Shown: in pieces, positions 1 to 11,680 of the stretch
Layout: every line of letters begins with the position of its first letter
Position numbering within the stretch: the stretch's first letter is position 1
NCBI GenBank assembly: GCA_019454045.1
Contig: SKCR01035577.1
Coordinates: 62,001-126,000, forward strand
Source of the DNA: Zanthoxylum bungeanum
Taxonomy: Eukaryota > Streptophyta > Magnoliopsida > Sapindales > Rutaceae
DNA length: 64,000 nucleotides
Direction: 5' to 3'
Notes under the pieces: model-generated
Told to the model about the DNA's origin: nothing
What the model saw: the letters and a program-made list of their open reading frames with translations, nothing else
Database searches by the model: none
Position numbers and translations under genes: made by a program

Positions 1-601
1 ATCCTTCAGTATCTAATACAAAAAGTGACTTAATATTTACCACACATCCTGGCATAAAATAGTAGTCATTTAACAAAAGTCTCCCACTGGGTAAGGGAAT
101 CTCGCATAAGCCCACTGTAACCGCATCCAGAGAGTTGCCACTCTCGAATCGTAACTACATCTCCCCAGATTTCAGTTGTCTACTTTCCGTCAGCACCTGC
201 AACGTATTACAAATGTGAATAGGACAAGCAGAATCTAAAATCCAATTAGATGTTATAGCTTCACATGCCAATGAGATATCAATAATAGGAAAAATAAAAG
301 TATCTGATGTTGATGCTCTTTCCCTCATTATCTGTGCGAGGTAGTTTGGACAGTTTCTCTTCCAGTGCCCAACCTTCTGGCAGTGATGGCATTTGTCTTC
401 AGAAGCTCTCTTGGGCTTCGCTACCTTAACATGTGGAGGAACATTGAAACCTTTCTTCTTTTTTCCCTTTGTCTTCTTCCCATTCGACTTAGATTGGGAA
501 GAAGCGGAAAGTGAAGTGGGTTTTGGAAGACGAGGCATGACTCCCTTCTTTAAATCTTCCTCCGCTGTGAGAATCATCCTATACACCAACCCTAACACCA
601 A
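1..601 (-). mobile_element. Ty1/copia gag-protease fragment, cut by window edge
   Basis: A minus-strand reading frame (637 down to 155, its first dozen codons lying in the adjoining LTR) encodes a Lys/Ser-rich gag tail, a zinc knuckle CX2CX4HX4C (Cys83, Cys86, His91, Cys96, about 349-391) and then WILDSAC (about 224-244), the protease active-site region, where the usual Gly after Asp-Ser is Ala. Below 155 the same strand still reads as the protease/GAG-pre-integrase segment (a YYxMPG-type motif near 50-70), so the fragment runs off the window. The knuckle is the nucleic-acid-binding part of the capsid protein, and the protease would process the polyprotein. On its 5' side it is fused directly to a truncated LTR (601-1246) with no leader, so it is a broken element. 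Ty1/copia identity is confident; the lineage is not assigned. Confidence 0.8.
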
Positions 602-1246
602 ATCAACTCTTAGAAGAGATATTTGTCTGCTTATCACAAGAAGAAGTGAATTTAATATCTATGTAAAACGTTCCCAGTTACACACCAAACCATATCCCTA
701 AAATACGTAGTTATTGGCCAGGAATGCAACACTAACCTCACCATAGTAAATCAAAGGACATAGCCTGTCATGCCGGAGTTCGTAATACACTCAGGATTAA
801 GATTGAATCCATATATGACCATCTATTAGATAAAATGAATTTCTTTGGTAAATGGATATTAAAAGAAATTCGTATTTATCTGAGTCCAGTCTTATATGAT
901 CTCATCATAGAAGGTGCCTATATTCCCATGTCACTACATGAACGAACCCGGATCAAGGTCGTCATACAAGTATAGAATATACCACAACTATAGATAAACT
1001 ACAAACAAATTACCCTATTTGTTTGCTCTCTATGGACTATTTAGATTACTAACTTCACACTTAAATCCTCTTGTGCATCAAACATACAGTAAGTCTGAAA
1101 ATACAAGAGCAATCAAAGTAAACAAGACAATTGGACAATATGCGATATAAATCAAACAACTTTGATAAATGAATAATGTATTTATTATTATTACAATAAT
1201 CAATTCTGTTTACAATACATGAAGCTCTATGGCATATATCCCAACA
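601..1246 (-). repeat. Truncated 3' LTR of the host copia element
   Basis: Read on the minus strand it begins TGTTGGGATATATGCC at 1246, directly after a polypurine tract. It matches, with point differences, the minus-strand LTR beginning at 23666 for about 640 bases. The match stops near 601 (around AAGAGTTGAT), where this copy switches to gag-protease sequence while the 23-kb copy continues into more LTR/leader sequence. This copy is therefore 3'-truncated. The breakpoint is approximate to within about 10 bases. Confidence 0.75.
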
Positions 1247-1261
1247 ATCTCCCACTTGAAC
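1247..1261 (-). other. Polypurine tract of host copia element
   Basis: The minus strand reads CAAGTGGGAGAT immediately before the LTR start TGTTGGG. This is the usual plant copia PPT, which primes plus-strand DNA synthesis, and it fixes both the LTR boundary and the minus orientation. Confidence 0.8.
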
Positions 1262-2444
1262 TAGAGCAAATGAGACATGTCATCTAATCCTAAACCCTTT
1301 AAGTTACCTTCAAAAACTTTAGCCAATAAGGTCTTTGTAAACGGATTAGCCAGATTGTCTGTGGATGGAATCTGCGTGACAACGACATCTCCTCTCTGCA
1401 CTATCTCCCCGATGAGGTGATATTTTCTCTCAATATGCTTACCCCGCTTGTGGCTTCTTGGTTTGTGGAATTCGCCACTGCACCACTATTATCACAATAA
1501 AGTGTGAGCAGTTTATCCATATCTGGAACAACTTCCAGATCTGCCAAGAACTTACGGAGCCAGATTGCTTCCTTAGCTGCTTCACAAGCTTCTACATATT
1601 CAGCCTCCATGGTAGAGTCAGCAATACAAGATTATTTAATGCTCCTCTATACAATAGCCCCACCACCTAGGGTGAACACTGATCCAGATGTTGATTTCCT
1701 ATAATCTACATCGGTCTGAAAATCAGAGTCAGTATATCCTCTCAGGATCATATCCTCACTAGAATATACAAGCATATAATTTCTCGTTCTCCTAAGATAC
1801 TTGAGAATATGTTTCACCGTCACCCAATGATCTAATCCTGGGTTGGATTGAAACCTACTGACTACTCCCACTGTAAAAAATATGTTCGGTCTCGTGTATA
1901 ACATATCATACATAAAAAAGTCTCTTCATAGTCAACTCCATCTTTTTGGGTATAACCATTTTCCACCAGCCTAGCCTTGAAAGTCTATACTTTACCATCT
2001 ATTCCACTTTTTCTCTTGTAGATCCACTTGAAACCTATGATTTTACTCCATCAGGTTGGTCTACAAGTTTCCAGACTGAGTTAGAGTACATAGACTCCAT
2101 CTCGAGGTTCATGGCTTTGAGTCATTCCTCTTTATCATTATCTTCCATTGCACTATGATAGGTCAATGGATCATCTATACCATAAAGATGCAACAACTTG
2201 AACCTCTTCATTTCCTAGATAGCGTTCATGTTTTCTTATAACCCTCCCACTATGTCTAGGTGGTATGGTATCCTGATAAACTTGCATCTGACTCTTAGAT
2301 GTAGAAGGTGTTATGTCTTTGTCAACATTTGACAATGGATCACTGGTCGTACCAGCAAGTAACTCCTCAAGTAACACTTTACTTCGAGGTTTGAACTCTC
2401 TGATATAATCCTCCTCAAGAAAAGTAGCATTTGTTGACACAAAT
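1262..2444 (-). pseudogene. Copia integrase tail, RT start and RNase H remnant (host element, 3' half)
   Basis: Minus strand, 5' to 3': the integrase C-terminal end (FVSTNATFLEEDYI near 2395-2444), a variable linker (to 2171), the start of reverse transcriptase (about 1920-2160, with the W-K-AM and FKW features of the first RT block), and then a jump near 1915 to the post-RT segment YDMLYTRPNI and the ribonuclease H end (1401-1913, including STSG and the MEAEY motif). The RT catalytic core with its YVDD box is absent, so about 200 residues have been deleted. Stops and frameshifts are frequent. This is the 3' half of the element whose 5' half lies at 19071-23666; the two were separated by the long-LTR array. 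It cannot be functional. Confidence 0.8.
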
Positions 2445-3970
2445 TGTAACATCCCGCCTAGGCCAGGATGCTACCGGCAGGAGACAGGAGGACCCATCTC
2501 CATAAGCCTCTATTTCTAACGAAATTTCGGCATGATGTATTCGTAACATCATATAACCTGGCCAGTAGCCAGCATCTGAATTACAACAAGAGCCCAATCA
2601 CCTCGGCCTCAGGCCGGAAACACAACATCAAGGCCTCAGGCCTGAACTCAAGAACAAAAATGTAAAACTTGGCCTCCGGCCACAACTCAAAACTAAAACT
2701 AAGCTATTACATTACTTATACAACTGAGATACATATGCAATTACAAAACATGAAGCTGTGACGACCCAACTCGACCCAGGACATAAAGACTTCTCGACTG
2801 AATTGGGGCGATCCAACGTCTACAAAGTCTTCACAGAACAACTGCTACTAACCTGCAAAACTGACAACGGAAAAGGTGTGAGTCGCAATGACTCAGTAAG
2901 TAACTATGCAAACATTAACAAATCTAAATTAACTTTATAATTCTTATCCGTCTATTCCTACATTACTTGTTATTAATCTTTTCATCTGAAAAACACTAAA
3001 TACATTGTCTTCAATTAATAAAGTCCGTATTAATCCTCATATCAAATACATCAAGTTTTACCTTGCATTCCAACAGGTTAAAAAAAATTCATTCAACTTC
3101 CGCTGCGCTACTCTGTTTCTTTTCTTTACTTTTTTTTTCTGTATAGTCTTACCTAAATCTAGATTTCACATTTATAACAACTTTCTTCTTTTACTGTCTT
3201 GAAATATCATCAAATCGGACTATTAAAATCTTACTTCTTGTTAACTGCCTGATCCACTACTACAAGTCATGACTACAAGTATATTTACCATTTCCTTATG
3301 AACTAACATCAATTCGATATGCTCTTTTAAGTAAACAAACAACTCACATTCACCATTAATGTATATACCTTAAATGAGATCATGCTATTACGCATTAGCA
3401 TTTTACAAAAATGATACTTCTATATAAACATGCCACACATTATATCAACCCTACATATCTTTTGATGCAATCATGTCATGCCTTTATGAACTGTTACTTA
3501 TAATGTTTTCTGAAGAACTCACATGCGAGGAATACTAATGCTATAATGCATTCACATCAAATATATGCATCTCAAATAACTCACTAGAAAGTATGATTTA
3601 TATGCAGAATTTGTAATCATTTTGTACTTTAATCTACCATGCCTTTTAGAACATAATCATAATTTCATTTATGCATAACACTGAGTTGAAAACGTACTCG
3701 GAAACTGATTTCTGTATTAAAACTCTGAATTTCTTATAAAACCAATGCTTCTGAAAAACTTTCTTTTCTAAAGAGCTTTTTCTGAAAGCTGCAACTGAAG
3801 GTTGAAAACTGCACTCGAAAACCGAAATCTGTTTCTAAGGAAAACTGAATCCGTGTTTGAAACTATAATCTGTATTTAAACTGAAACTATATCTCTGAAA
3901 ACTGTTTTCTGAAAACTTGATGTTTCAAAACTCCTTTCTGAAAACTGGTGTCTGGGTATCTGTGGAAAAA

Positions 3971-4139
3971 CTGGCGCATGGAGGCGTTACGTCTCGCCGT
4001 CCCCCCATACGCCTATCTGGAGGCAGAAGTGCAAAACCATGACTTTGGGGCGTTACGTATCGCCGTCCCCCAAAGCATGCCACTACTGTCTCATAATATG
4101 GGGGTCTAGGGGCGTGATATCTCGCCGTCTCCCTAGCCC
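3971..4139. repeat. Three successive hairpin modules, LTR 1
   Basis: Three units share a core GGCGTTACGTCTCGCCGTC or close variants, and each is flanked by its own self-complementary arms: GCATGG/CCATAC, CTTTGGGG/CCCCCAAAG and CTAGGGGCG/CGTCTCCCTAG. The arms differ between units but stay complementary, which suggests that the stem is conserved rather than the sequence. Confidence 0.65.
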
Positions 4140-4334
4140 ATCTGGAGGATCTGAGAGCGTCCCCTCAGTCCTCAACATGTGCACATGCTATATGTATCCG
4201 TCAATTCCAGTTGTATCTGAAGTTACATACTGGGGTGAGTTTTTCCCTCATGCCCCGGAAATCAGAAAACTTATACTTAATAAAATCTCGAAACTAGAAG
4301 AAGCATCTTTCCGTAACACAGTTCTTCAAAAGAT

Positions 4335-4450
4335 TTTGAAAACATTCATTTAAAATACATTGAATTCTTGAAAACATTCATTTAAAATACTTTGAATTCT
4401 TGAAAACATTCATTTAAAATACTTTGAATTCTTGAAAACATTCTCAAGTA
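4335..4450. repeat. 32-bp tandem repeat inside LTR 1
   Basis: A unit starting CTTGAAAACATTCATTTAAA and ending GAATT occurs about 3.4 times in a row. The same array is present in the other LTR copies near 9375-9500, 11880-11990 and 16920-17040. Confidence 0.8.
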
Positions 4451-6897
4451 TATAAATGCATATGCATCTCTATGCTTCTTTCTATACTAGCTATGCTTTC
4501 TTATGATGTCATACATGTACGTATGCATGCCCATATACTTTTACTAATCAAACATGAATCCAATATCATCAAATATGTTCTAACACAACAAGTACCGCAT
4601 ATATATAAACATTAATTTCTCAGTTCATAAATTCATTTACAAATTAACGTAACACATCCCAATCTATGTTTATTTAAACATTTATTAAAATACTATCACG
4701 CAAAGCACATAATTACCATATACGAACTTACTTACATCCTCCGGCAATATATATATATATACTGTTTAACTTATATGCATACTTTAATACTCATATTCCT
4801 AAGTGCACCTATAATGTTCATTCTTGTGTGAAGTTCTACACTTACACTCATACATGCCCAAACGCCTCAACTCACATACTTACCAAATTATACTTATCCC
4901 TTTACACTATCGCTCCTAAGCTACGACACCCATTACATATATACTAAGATACTTATGTAATCACACACTCATTATGGTTATACTTATTATATAAACTCTC
5001 TAGCTATTTCCAGCATTCTTGACTTTTCACATAACCTAGTTGATCCGTAAGGTGTCTATGTGTATCTCATTGATAGCTTTAGTCTCATTCCCTAGGGTGT
5101 AGCTGTTCTACAAACCCCCCATACCCAGGTTTCAAATAATTACGATTATTAGAATAACACTATTCATATGCTCCAATTATATATATATGTACTGATCTAT
5201 ACCTACATATGTTCCTCTTTATCTATATGCTTCTGTCTATCTTAAACTCATATCTCTACTTATAGTTGCATGCTCTTATCTGTGTCTATGTACAAATTCA
5301 CTAACTTCTTTCTTCTACGATCAATTCTATATATACCAGTTTCATGCATATAATTATATACAACTCTATTATAGTACTGCTTTCGTACAATGATAAATTT
5401 TTAAGTATTCGAAGCATGAGTTACTTACCTGACTACGCGAGTGCCCGCGATCCGGGTCCGATCTGCCAAAACAAATCACATCAACTGTCAGAACCGCTAT
5501 TTGCGGAACTTCTAACTTGTTTAAAACAACTACGGGTTCTCCCCGAAACACCCGAAATGACTATGATACTACGATCTAAACTCCATTACTCTAATACATG
5601 CTCACTTAATATTCTAAACTAGCTAGATAGGTCAAATTCTCATTTTACGCGTTTGCGGCGAAACTTGCAGAAAAGTTCCCGCAAACGCTACGGAAGGGTC
5701 TCGAACCCTCCGAACTAATCCAAAATTACCCAATTACTCTCGCAATACCATGATTACATCATAACTACGTTTACGATCATCTATACTCAATCGCGCGAGA
5801 AACGCCATTTTACCGGAATCTCGCTAATTCTACCGGATCGATCATATCTCGTCCGTTTCACCCCGGATTCTACCACATTTATCGTTTTAACAAATAAAAA
5901 CATATCCAATTCATATCAAGGCAATTCGCTAAACTACGAAACTACCGGAAACATCCGAATATAAATCGATTTACTTTGAAATATGAGATTTTGAACGGAA
6001 GGTCGTACCGAAATTCCGAGGCCATATTCGGACTCCCGACGGCCATACGAACGCGCTGGTGTCGACGGAATTCCGATCGGAGCTACTGTTCAAAATGGGT
6101 TTACTGTTCACCGACGCTTTTCTTCTCGTTTTCCGTGATTCCGGCCGTTGTTCGGCAAATCCGTCTCCGCACACTTGTAGTATTCGTCGAGGGCTTCGAT
6201 TTGGCGGGTGGCACGGCTCGTGAAACGGCTCGACGAGCCGGGATCGACACACCCAAGGACGCGCACATCATCACCAAAATCCGCCGTTCGCCGGCGATTC
6301 CTGAGCTGCCGCCGGCCACCACAAGGTGGAGGGGTGGCCGGCGCACCCCCCCGAACCGTCGCTCCGGCCGGCGACGGCCAGCAGGCCGCCGGCGCGACAA
6401 GGGCAGAACGTGGGGGAGAGGGGGCGGGTGAGGGGAATTTGTGACTTATGCCAATTTTGCAATTAAACCAAACTATGAGGCTTTATATACTGCCATGGAA
6501 AATATCAATTTGGTCCCTGCGAATTTACAAATCAGCCCCTTATCTAGAACCTTCTGGAATATCGCAATTTCGGAGCCCTTCTGATGCGATTCTCGAAAAG
6601 TGTCCAACACAAAAGTTGTTCGTCTCGGAAAAACGAGTCCGATGGTCCAAAAATCAGCTCGATCGGAGTTCGTTTGCTCAGTTCGTGACCAAAACAACAA
6701 ACTTTACGCGTTTTACGAAAATCGCGTAACTGACTTTTGATCCCACGCGTTTTCCAACGCGACGAAAATTCATAAAATAATATTCCAACTCATATAACAT
6801 CAATTAAACTCTTATTCTTCCTTATCATCATGCTCCGAGACTAAAAATATCCGTCCGGGAAACTTCTAGAACAATCCCGAAAATCTGGGATGTTACA

Positions 6898-7507
6898 TTC
6901 ACCCCTCCTTATAAAAATTTCGTCCTCGAAATTTCTCCATCCCTATAACTGCTGATCCGAACCTGGTCGAATGTGCGAAAACTATCTTACTCTATACTTT
7001 ACTGGTGTAACCTCTCTGCCTTATCTGTTAGCTAGTCGTTATCTATAAGCTAAGACCTTAACAGCTTATCCGCGGCTTTAAGCTAACTACACTTGTCTAA
7101 TTCCCAAGTCCGATTATACCAATCTGGTTCTTCTCTTTAGCTATACTATTCTATTTCTGATCTCAAGTCCTCTGGCCTCACAAGGGCCCTATACCGATAC
7201 TATCTCATTCTTACTAATCATCTGATTAAAAGGGTGAAAAAGTACTAACTTGATCTAATCTCCTCTCATACAGAGATAACTATTCTATACACATCAATCG
7301 AGTCACCCATGGACTCAAATCAAACAAACAAAGCACATAATAACAGAATCAAATCATCTCAAACAATCATATAAGATACATATAAAGACCTACGTGGTCT
7401 TTACCAAACTGAAGACAATCTCTGACAGCTGGATCCCCACAATTGCAGTCACCGACTTCTAAACCATGCTACTGACTGACTCTTAAACCATGCTCTGATA
7501 CCAACTT
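6898..7507 (-). mobile_element. Internal region 1 of LARD-like element (610 bp, PBS and PPT only)
   Basis: Read on the minus strand, the region starts next to LTR 2 with AAGTTGGTATCAGAGCATGG, containing the initiator-Met tRNA-type primer-binding site TGGTATCAGAGC. It ends next to LTR 1 with TTTCGAGGACGAAATTTTT and then AAGGAGGGGTGAA, the PPT and pre-PPT signature seen in plant Del/Tekay-like Ty3/gypsy elements. Between them is about 550 bp with no coding signal: no gag, protease, RT, RNase H or integrase. The element is therefore replication-competent in structure only and would need proteins in trans. Confidence 0.8.
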
Positions 7508-9025
7508 TGTAACATCCCGCCTAGGCCAGGATGCTACCGGCAGGAGACAGGAGGACCCATCTCCATAAGCCTCTATTTCTAACGAAATTTCGGCATGATG
7601 TATTCGTAACATCATATAACCTGGCCAGTAGCCAGCATCCGAAATACAACAAGAGCCCAATCACCTCGGCCTCAGGCCGGAAACACAACATCAAGGCCTC
7701 AGGCCTGAACTCAAGAACAAAAATGTAAAACTTGGCCTCCGGCCACAACTCAAAACTAAAACTAAGCTATTACATTACTTATACAACTGAGATACATATG
7801 CAATTACAAAACATGAAGCTGTGACGACCCAACTCGACCCAGGACTTAAAGACTTCCTCGACTGCAATTGGGGCGATCCAACGTCTACAAAGTCTTCACA
7901 GAACAACTGCTACAAACCTGCAAAACTGACAACGGAAAAGGTGTGAGTCGCAATGACTCAGTAAGTAACTATGCAAACATTAACAAATCTAAATTAACTT
8001 TATAATTCTTATCCGTCTATTCCTGCATTACTTGCTATTAATCTTTTCATCTGAAAAACACTAAATACATTGTCTTCAATTAATAAAGTCTGTATTAATC
8101 CTCATATCAAATACATCAAGTTTTACCTTGCATTCCAACAGGTTAAAAAAAAATCCATTCAACTTCCGCTACGCTACTCTATTTCTTTTCTTTACCTTTA
8201 CCTTTTTTCTGTATAGTCTTAGCTAAATCTAGATTTCACATTTATAACAACTTTTTTCTTTTACTGTCTTGAAATATCATCAAATCGGACTATTAAAATC
8301 TTACTTCTTGTTAACTGCCTGATCCACTACTACAAGTCATGACTACAAGTATATTTACCATTTCCTTATGAACTAACATCAATTCGATATGTTTCTTTTT
8401 TAAGTAAACAAACAACTCACATTCACCATTAATGTATATACCTTAAATGAGATCATGCTATTACGCATTAGCATTTTACAAAAATGATACTTCTATATAA
8501 ACATGCCACATGCCACACATCAATATCAACCCTACATATCTTTTGATGCAATCATGTCATGCCTTTATGAACTGTTACTTATAATGTTTTCTGAAGAACT
8601 CACATGCGAGGAATATTAATGCTATAATGCATTCACATCAAATATATGCATCTCAAATAACTCACTAGAAAGTATGATTTATATGCAGAATTTGTAAATC
8701 ATTTTGTACTTTAATCTACCATGCCTTTTAGAACATAAGTCATAATTTCATTTATGCATAACACTGAGTTGAAAACGTACTCGGAAACTGATTTCTGTAT
8801 TAAAACTCTGAATTTCTTATAAAACCAATGCTTCTGAAAAACTTTCTTTTCTAAAGTTGAAAACTGAACTCGAAAACCGAAATCTGTTTCTAAGGAAAAC
8901 TGAATCCGTGTTTGAAACTATAATCTGTATTTAAACTGAAACTATATCTCTGAAAACTGTTTTCTAAAAACTTGATGTTTCAAAACTCCTTTCTGAAAAC
9001 TGGTGTCTGGGTATCTGTGGAAAAA

Positions 9026-9194
9026 CTGGCGCATGGAGGCGTTACGTCTCGCCGTCCCCCCATACGCCTATCTGGAGGCAGAAGTGCAAAACCATGACTT
9101 TGGGGCGTTACGTATCGCCGTCCCCCAAAGCATGCCACTACTGTCTCATAATCTGGGGGTCTAGGGGCGTGATATCTCGCCGTCTCCCTAGCCC
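9026..9194. repeat. Three hairpin modules, LTR 2 copy A
   Basis: Same three stem-loop units and arms as at 3971-4139, with essentially unchanged stems. Confidence 0.65.
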
Positions 9195-11509
9195 ATCTGG
9201 AGGATCTGAGAGCGTCCCCTCAGTCCTCAACATGTGCACATGCTATCTGTATCCGTCAATTCCAGCTGTATCTGAAGTTACATACTGGGGTGAGTTTTTC
9301 CCTCATGCCCCGGAAATCAGAAAACTTATACTTAATAAAATCTCGAAACTAGAAGAAGCATCTTTCCGTAACACAGTTCTTCAAAAGCTTTTGAAAAATT
9401 CATTTAAAATACATTGAATTCTTGAAAACATTCATTTAAAATACTTTGAATTCTTGAAAACATTCATTTAAAATACTTTGAATTCTTGAAAACATTCTCA
9501 AGTATATAAATGCATATGCATCTCTATGCTTCTTTCTATACTAGCTATGCTTTCTTATGATGTCATACATGTACGTATGCATGCCCATATACTTTTACTA
9601 ATCAAACATAAATCCAATATCATCAAATATGTTCTAACACAACAAGTACCGCATATATAAACATTAATTTCTCAGTTCATAAATTCATTACAAATTAACG
9701 TAAACACATCCCAATCTATGTTTATTTAAACATTTATTAAAATACTATCACGCAAAGCACATAATTACCATATACGAACTTACTTACATCCTCCGGCAAT
9801 ATATATATATATATACTGTTTAACTTATATGCATACTTTAATACTCATATTCCTAAGTGCACCTATATATGTTCATTCTTGTGTGAAGTTCTACACTTAC
9901 ACTCATACATGCCCAAACGCCTCAACTCACATACTTACCAAATTATACTTATCCCTTTACACTATCGCTCCTAAGCTACGACACCCATTACATATATACT
10001 AAGCTACTTATGTAATCACACACTCATTATGGTTATACTTATTATATAAACTCTCTAGCTATTTCCAGCATTCTTGACTTTTCACATAACCTAGTTGATC
10101 CGTAAGGTGTCTATGTGTATCTCATTGATAGCTTTAGTCTCATTCCCTAGGGTGTAGTTGTTCTACAAACCCCTCATACCCAGGTTTCAAATAATTACGA
10201 TTATTAGAATAACACTATTCATATGCTCCAATTATATATATGTACTGATCTATACCTACATATGTTCCTCTTTGCTTCTATATGCTTCTGTCTATCTTAA
10301 ACTCATATCTCTACTTATAGTTGCATGCTCTTATCTGTGTCTATGTACAAATTCACTAACTTCTTTCTTCTACGATCAATTCTATATATACCAGTTTCAT
10401 GCATATAATTATATACAACTCTATTATAGTACTGCTTTCGTACAATGATAAATTTTTAAGTATTCGAAGCATGAGTTACTTACCTGACTACGCGAGTGCC
10501 CGCGATCCGGGTCCGATCTGCCAAAATAAATCACATCAACTGTCAGAACCGCTATTTGCGGAACTTCTAACTTGTTTAAAACAACTACGGGTTCTCCCCG
10601 CGAAACACCCGAAATGACTATGATACTATGATCTAAACTCCATTACTCTAATACATGCTCACTTAATATTCTAAACTAGCTAGATAGGTCAAATTCTCAT
10701 TTTACGCGTTTGCGGCGAAACTTGCAGAAAAGTTTCCGCAAACGCTACGGAAGGGTCTCGAACCCTCCGAACTAATCCAAAATTACCCAATTACTCTCGC
10801 AATACCATGACTACATCATAACTACGTTTACGATCATCTATACTCAATCGCGCGAGAAACGCCGTTTTACCGGAATCTCGCTAATTCTACCGAATTGATC
10901 ATATCTAGTCTGTTACACCCCGGATTCTACCACATTTATCGTTTTAACAAATAAAAACATATCCAATTCATATCAAGGCAATTCGATAAACTACGAAACT
11001 ACCGGAAACATCCGAATATAAATCGATTTACTTTGAAATATGAGATTTTGAACGGAAGGTCGTACCAAAATTCCGAGGCCATATTCGGACTCCCGACGGC
11101 CATACGAACGCGCTGGTGTCGACAGAATTCCGATTGGAGCTACTGTTCAAAATGGGTTTACTGTTCACCGATGCTTTTCTTCTCGTTTTTCGTGATTCCG
11201 GCCGTTGTTCGGCAAATCCGTCTCCGCACACTTGGAGTATTCGTCGAGGGCTTCGATTTGGCGGGTGGCACGGCTCGTGAAACGGCTCGATGAGCCGGGA
11301 TCGACACACCCAAGGATTCGCACATCATCACCAAAATCTGCCGTTCGCCGGAGATTCCTGAGCTACCGCCGGCCACCACAAGGTGGAGGGGTGGCCGGCG
11401 CACCCCCCGAACCGTCGCTCCGGACGGCGACGGCCAGCAGGCCGCCGGCCCGACAAGGGCAGAACGTGGGGGAGAGGGGAGAGGGATCGGAGGGATATCT
11501 GTGGAAAAA

Positions 11510-11680
11510 CTGGCGCATGGAGGCGTTACGTCTCGCCGTCCCCCCATACGCCTATCTGGAGGCAGAAGTGCAAAAAACCATGACTTTGGGGCGTTACGTA
11601 TCGCCGTCCCCCAAAGCATGCCACTACTGTCTCATAATCTGGGGGTCTAGGGGCGTGATATCTCGCCGTCTCCCTAGCCC
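11510..11680. repeat. Three hairpin modules, LTR 2 copy B
   Basis: Second set of the same three stem-loop units within one LTR, produced by the 2.48-kb duplication. It begins about 15 bases after the duplication junction. Confidence 0.65.

Larger units (their letters stand above)
2445..6897 (-). repeat. LTR 1 (4453 bp) of LARD-like Ty3/gypsy derivative
   Basis: On the plus strand it begins TGTAACATCCC and ends GGGATGTTACA, an 11-base inverted terminal repeat. On its high-coordinate side lies a PPT and on the other copies' low-coordinate side a PBS, so transcription sense is minus. At 4453 bp it is very long for an LTR. It has no believable gene. It contains GC-rich palindromes (2610-2700), a GAAAACTG-rich tract (3680-3960), three hairpin modules (3971-4139), a 32-bp tandem repeat (4335-4450), AT-rich DNA (4450-5400) and a GC-rich block (6100-6430). 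Relative to LTR 2 and LTR 3 it retains about 30 extra bases near 3770. Confidence 0.85.

Noticed and set aside
4039..4353. About 104-codon open frame (MTLGRYVSPSP...) repeated near 9094, 11580 and 16627
   Set aside because: It lies over the hairpin modules of the long LTR, on the strand opposite to LTR sense, has no domain, and its repetition follows from LTR duplication.
5976..6462. Overlapping GC-rich frames on both strands, repeated near 11030, 13523 and 18530
   Set aside because: Open frames on both strands in a GC-rich LTR block with no family resemblance; expected from base composition.
7490..7507. tRNA-like sequence
   Set aside because: Only the 12-base complement of the initiator tRNA 3' end is present; it is a primer-binding site and not a tRNA gene.
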